A stretch of DNA of 64,000 nt from Synanceia verrucosa (lineage: Eukaryota > Chordata > Actinopteri > Perciformes > Synanceiidae). Location: contig CM056563.1 in the NCBI GenBank assembly GCA_029721515.1, positions 5,895,454-5,959,453 of the forward strand, read 5' to 3'. Positions 60,601 to 64,000 of this stretch are shown here, in pieces; position 1 is the first letter of the stretch, and each line of letters opens with the position of its first letter. A model generated the notes under the pieces. The model ran no database searches. It was given only the letters and a program-made list of their open reading frames with translations, and was not told where the DNA came from. Position numbers and translations under genes: made by a program.

Positions 60601-63034
60601 GAAGCACAACTGTGCACACATGCATTAGTGTTTTTGCTCCTGACTGGGATGTATCTGCATCTGTAGCTGTATAAATAGCATGTACTGTATATAAATAGGT
60701 GTGTCTGTGTGCTCAGTGCTGAGCAGCAGAATGTTCTTCCTGTCTGCCTATAGAAGGTAATAGCAGATGGCTTCTTTGACTTGGCCGCGTCAGCCAATTA
60801 CCAGCTACTACTAAACCAGCTGGCCTTTGCCTTCACACTGCTCCTGTGTCATGGGAGGTGGTTGGTGATATTTTTTTTCTGAGCTTTTACACAATAAAGG
60901 CATCAGCCAGTAACACTGTGTGGAGCAGACATGTCAAAAATGCACTACGCACACAATAAAAGGTATTATTATTAAGATATTATTAAATATTTAATATTTT
61001 CAGGTGAGTATTTAGCTTTTTTCACATCCTCAGTGGCCTAAGACACGTATAATATTTAGAAATAAAACAGATAAAAGATGCAAACAGGTGACTCTACTCA
61101 GCCAGAAGCCGGAGTGAACAGGTGGGTCTTCAGACAGGTTTTAAAAAAAAAAAAAAAAAAAAAAAACTGGTAAATTGACTATGAAAATGATGGTTAGTTG
61201 CAGCCCTAATACAAAATATATGTACACTAAATATTCCCTGTTCTCCCTGCTTCCAGTTGGTATTCCGACAATAAAGTGGTGCGGTGCTGAAGGTGACTAC
61301 AACGTGATGGTGATGGAGCTGCTGGGACCCAGTCTGGAAGACCTGTTCAACTTCTGCTCTCGCAAGTTCAGCCTGAAGACCGTCCTGCTGCTGGCTGACC
61401 AGATGGTGAGACTAAAGACATGTCTTTGTGCGGAGCTCATCTACTGGATGTTTGTTCGTTAAGGCTGACCTCAGATCCTCTCTGCGTCTCTCTCTAGATC
61501 AGCCGCATCGAATACATCCATTCTAAGAACTTCATCCACAGAGACGTGAAGCCAGACAATTTCCTGATGGGACTGGGCAAGAAGGGCAACCTGGTCTACA
61601 TCATCGACTTCGGCTTGGCCAAGAAATACCGTGACGCCCGCACCCACCAGCACATCCCGTACCGCGAGAACAAGAACCTGACCGGCACCGCCCGCTACGC
61701 CTCCATAAACACACATTTAGGCATCGGTAAGATCAGCGTCCACAGATACAGACCTCCACCTTGAATGGATGGAGCTCTCCAGGCTGCTGATGTGACTTTG
61801 TCCTCTGTGTCCACAGAACAGTCCAGACGGGACGACTTGGAGTCGCTGGGCTATGTCCTCATGTACTTCAACCTGGGCTCTCTGCCCTGGCAAGGCCTCA
61901 AAGCTGCCACCAAGAGGCAGAAGTACGAACGCATCAGTGAGAAGAAAATGTCCACGCCCATCGAGGTGCTCTGCAAAGGCTACCCATGTACGTTGAGCTG
62001 CTCCCTCCTGTCTTTCATCTCCACGTAGGACATTCACAGCTAAACCCTCATTCCTCATGCGCTTCGGGTCTTTTTCTCCTCACAGCGGAGTTCGCCACCT
62101 ATCTAAACTTCTGTCGCTCTCTGCGTTTTGACGACAAGCCAGACTACTCGTACCTCCGCCAGCTCTTCAGGAACCTCTTTCACAGACAGGGCTTCTCCTA
62201 CGACTACGTCTTTGACTGGAACATGCTCAAATTTGTGAGTAGTGTCATTACATTGAGGGGGTTCTGTTCAGTTTTTGTCATTATTTATGTTATTGTCACA
62301 AAGTCCAGATGGATTGATGTTTAGTTTAAGGACGCGAACTTATTGGTTTATTAAAACATTTTCATGTGTCATCCTGAACCTGTCTGTCAGGTTGTATATG
62401 TGTACTTTGGAAACAAGTTCAGTAAAGTAGCTGAATGCTGTACAGGGATGGGAACTGATAAGATTTTGATTAGATTCCTAGTTAGTTATAAAACACACCA
62501 TTCAAAGGATCAGGAAATACACGATTGTGTTTTGCTTTGGTTAAACAAATGGTGTGTGTGTGTGTGTGTGCGTGCGTGCGTGTGTGCGTGCGTGCGTGTG
62601 CGTGCGTGCGTGTGCGTGCATCAGGGTGCCAACAGGGCGGTGGAGGATGCAGAGAGGGAGCGTCGGGAGCGGGAGGAGAGGCTGAGGCACAGCAGGAACC
62701 CCGGGGCCAGAGGCATGGCTTCAGCCTCAGGAAGAGCCAGAGCAGCTCAGGATGTGGCAGCCCCCTCCCCACTCAACCCCACCTCACACACAGGTCAACA
62801 CACACACACTTTTAACAGGAAAAAGCAAAGCTGAAACCAAGTGACTGCTAGGTAATAATAATAATGCAGTGCTTGTGTTGAGATCCTCTATGTACTAATT
62901 TCCATCCACTGACTTGTCTCTCAGGTATGGAGAAGGAGAGGAAGGTCAGCATGCGTCTTCATCGCGGGGCACCTGTCAACATCTCCTCTTCAGACCTGAC
63001 AGGACGCCAGGAAACATCTCGCATCTCCTCACAG
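51856..63034 (+). CDS. csnk1d: Casein kinase 1 delta (3' end beyond window)
   Basis: Ser/Thr kinase of the circadian (PER), Wnt and DNA-damage pathways. Eight exons join in frame to 388 codons: 51856-51931, 60216-60326, 61257-61405, 61498-61726, 61817-61987, 62086-62234, 62625-62793, 62925-63034. Kinase landmarks: glycine loop [11 protein letters not shown] (16-26), Lys38 in VAIKLE, catalytic Asp128 in HRDVKPDN, Asp149 of DFG, Arg178 (the residue altered in the hamster tau mutant) and the TKRQKYER basic cluster. Exons 7-8 give the regulatory tail ([33 protein letters not shown]), which is characteristic of delta; the tail order and ..[16 protein letters not shown] favour delta over epsilon. 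Intron 1 is 8.3 kb. Start context is TTACCATGG. The gene continues past exon 8, so it is partial here. Confidence 0.97.
54888..55258 (-). mobile_element. TTAA-flanked MITE, copy 3 of 3
   Basis: Begins TTAACTCATTGAGTGCCA (54888) and ends on TTTAA (55254-55258). Blocks such as TTCATCATGAAAA, AGGCCACTTTCAACGAAATC and CTCCCAGAAGCCCC are the reverse strand of copies 1 and 2. It lies in csnk1d intron 1. Confidence 0.82.
56386..56841. mobile_element. MITE with 14-bp terminal inverted repeats
   Basis: Ends CAATTTACACTGCC and GGCAGTGTAAATTG are exact inverted repeats 456 bp apart, in csnk1d intron 1. No coding frame and no other copy in this window. Target duplication not clear. Confidence 0.7.
57319..57364. 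repeat. (TGAT)n microsatellite
   Basis: About 11 tetranucleotide units. It explains the Ile-Asn-Gln-Ser repeat frame on the minus strand. A pure poly-T run follows at 57573-57603. Confidence 0.97.
59139..59943 (-). mobile_element. hAT-like MITE with internal satellite, copy 2
   Basis: Reverse-strand homologue of 25001-25908: starts TAGGGTTAGGTACCGAACTT, contains ACACTGACTTTGCAGCG-type text, and ends ATATCAAGCTCTA. Flanks GCTTTAAC and GCTTTAGT agree at 6 of 8 positions, an eroded 8-bp target duplication. Only about two units of the internal satellite remain (59728-59850). It lies in csnk1d intron 1. Confidence 0.8.
61141..61166. repeat. Poly-A run
   Basis: About 25 A residues in csnk1d intron 2, preceded by GTGGGTCTTCAGACAGGTTTT. 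Possibly the tail of an old retroposed insertion. Confidence 0.85.
62551..62620. repeat. (TG)n/(CGTG)n microsatellite at the csnk1d exon 7 acceptor
   Basis: About 70 bp of TG and TGCG units running to within 4 nt of the exon 7 boundary (62625). Only TCAG separates repeat and exon, so the intron has no ordinary polypyrimidine tract here. Confidence 0.97.
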
Positions 63035-63158
63035 GTAACACGAAGGAGCTCACTGCACTGTACACAACATGTCTGACAATCCTGACATTTAGTTAACAAT
63101 CTATAGTCATGTGAGTAAACGCGATCATATTTAATAATGTTTCAGCTCTGATTCTGTT

Positions 63159-63738
63159 AAGGGCCTGTTTACACATACACTGGTATTTGTAAAAACAGAG
63201 ACTTTTCCCTTCGTTTGTGCCTTTCATTTACACACAAACAACGATTTCTCCTCTGAATACGATCCTTTCTTAGAAACTCCAGCAAAGTGGAGATTTATGA
63301 AAACTCCGGTTTCGTGTTTGAATGTAAATGGAGAAAAACAGAGTTTTAGGAAATCTACGCACCAAAAGTGAGATCTTTTTTGTGTTGTACGGCCGTCAGA
63401 GTAGTCTATAGCAGTCAAGCATTCCGGGTGTCAGTAGCATTTCTGTTGGTGCAAGCACTTTTTAAGCTCCTCTATTACTGTACGTACAGGAGCAGAGACG
63501 TATTAGGGCTCGGAGGAACAGGAAGTCTCTCATGTTAGTCGTTGTTGTCGATGAGGCTTCCTACACTGTCGCTCACTGGCTTGCCATCGTTATGATGGCT
63601 CTCAACAGCGTATTTATGTGGGTTAATGTAAACGGAAACTTTCTTGAAAACTATGATGTGCACAATGTTATTTTGGAAAACGGAGGGAAGGAAATATTCG
63701 TTTATCAAAATACCCTGCTATGTGTAAATGTAGCCTAA
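63159..63738. mobile_element. MITE with long imperfect inverted ends
   Basis: GGGCCTGTTTACACATACAC at the left is mirrored by ATGTGTAAATGTAGCC at the right, with further inverted similarity inside (for example GGTATTTGTAAA against ATCAAAATACC). It resembles the hAT-type family with GTTTACAC ends common in fish (recalled). It lies in the csnk1d intron after exon 8. Confidence 0.6.
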
Positions 63739-64000
63739 ATGTATTTTAAATAGCTGGACTGTATCTGTAATTCACTCACTAATTATTGTCACATTTGTAA
63801 CATTGCCTTTAAATTCTCTAAATGATTATTCAAAATAATAACTGTCAGCTCAAATGACGGCATCGCAGGTGCAAAAGGCTGGACGTGTAGAAAGAAATCT
63901 ACTTATTCAGTGGGGATAAAAAGAACAAAGGGAGGATAATCCATGGTCTATTGCCTAACAGAGGCTGACACAAAAGGCTTGTTATATTCCAGAGAACTCA

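Overview
The window is vertebrate nuclear DNA, almost certainly from a teleost and probably a percomorph. I read five multi-exon protein genes with GT-AG introns and vertebrate-type coding sequence, set in DNA full of fish-type dispersed repeats: tRNA-derived SINE pieces, Tc1/mariner, hAT-like, PIF/Harbinger-like and TTAA-flanked MITEs, and many microsatellites. There is no operon structure, phage, CRISPR or plasmid feature. I assembled exons by hand from splice sites, reading-frame continuity and recalled vertebrate protein families; no database was searched.

Layout. 1-4744: dispersed repeats and the probable long 3'UTR of the first gene. 4745-20858 (minus): rab11fip4, 15 coding exons, 602 aa, a Rab11/Arf effector of recycling endosomes. 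22496-29656 (minus): coil, 7 exons, 522 aa, the Cajal-body scaffold coilin. 30571-38145 (plus): scpep1, 13 exons, 441 aa, a lysosomal/secretory serine carboxypeptidase, head-to-head with coil across about 0.9 kb. 38997-50286 (minus): engase, 14 exons, about 722 aa, the cytosolic GH85 endo-beta-N-acetylglucosaminidase, tail-to-tail with scpep1. 51856 to the right edge (plus): csnk1d, casein kinase 1 delta, 8 coding exons and 388 codons seen, divergent from engase across about 1.6 kb that contains a YY1-like motif. The first codons of a further csnk1d terminal exon may lie in the last six bases.

The genes are unrelated in function; what links them is position. From memory all five human orthologues lie on chromosome 17 (RAB11FIP4 at q11.2, COIL next to SCPEP1 at q22, ENGASE and CSNK1D at q25.3), so the window looks like a compacted piece of the teleost counterpart of that chromosome.

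I found no convincing new multi-gene system. The most interesting signals are: (TG)n repeats in the sense orientation directly before 3' splice sites in three different genes (coil, scpep1, csnk1d); a hAT-type MITE family carrying an internal satellite whose unit number differs between its two copies here; an engase intron made almost entirely of a nested pair of inverted-repeat elements and lacking a good GT donor; a 0.4-kb GGGAGCTAA-like minisatellite in another engase intron; and two perfect long hairpins.
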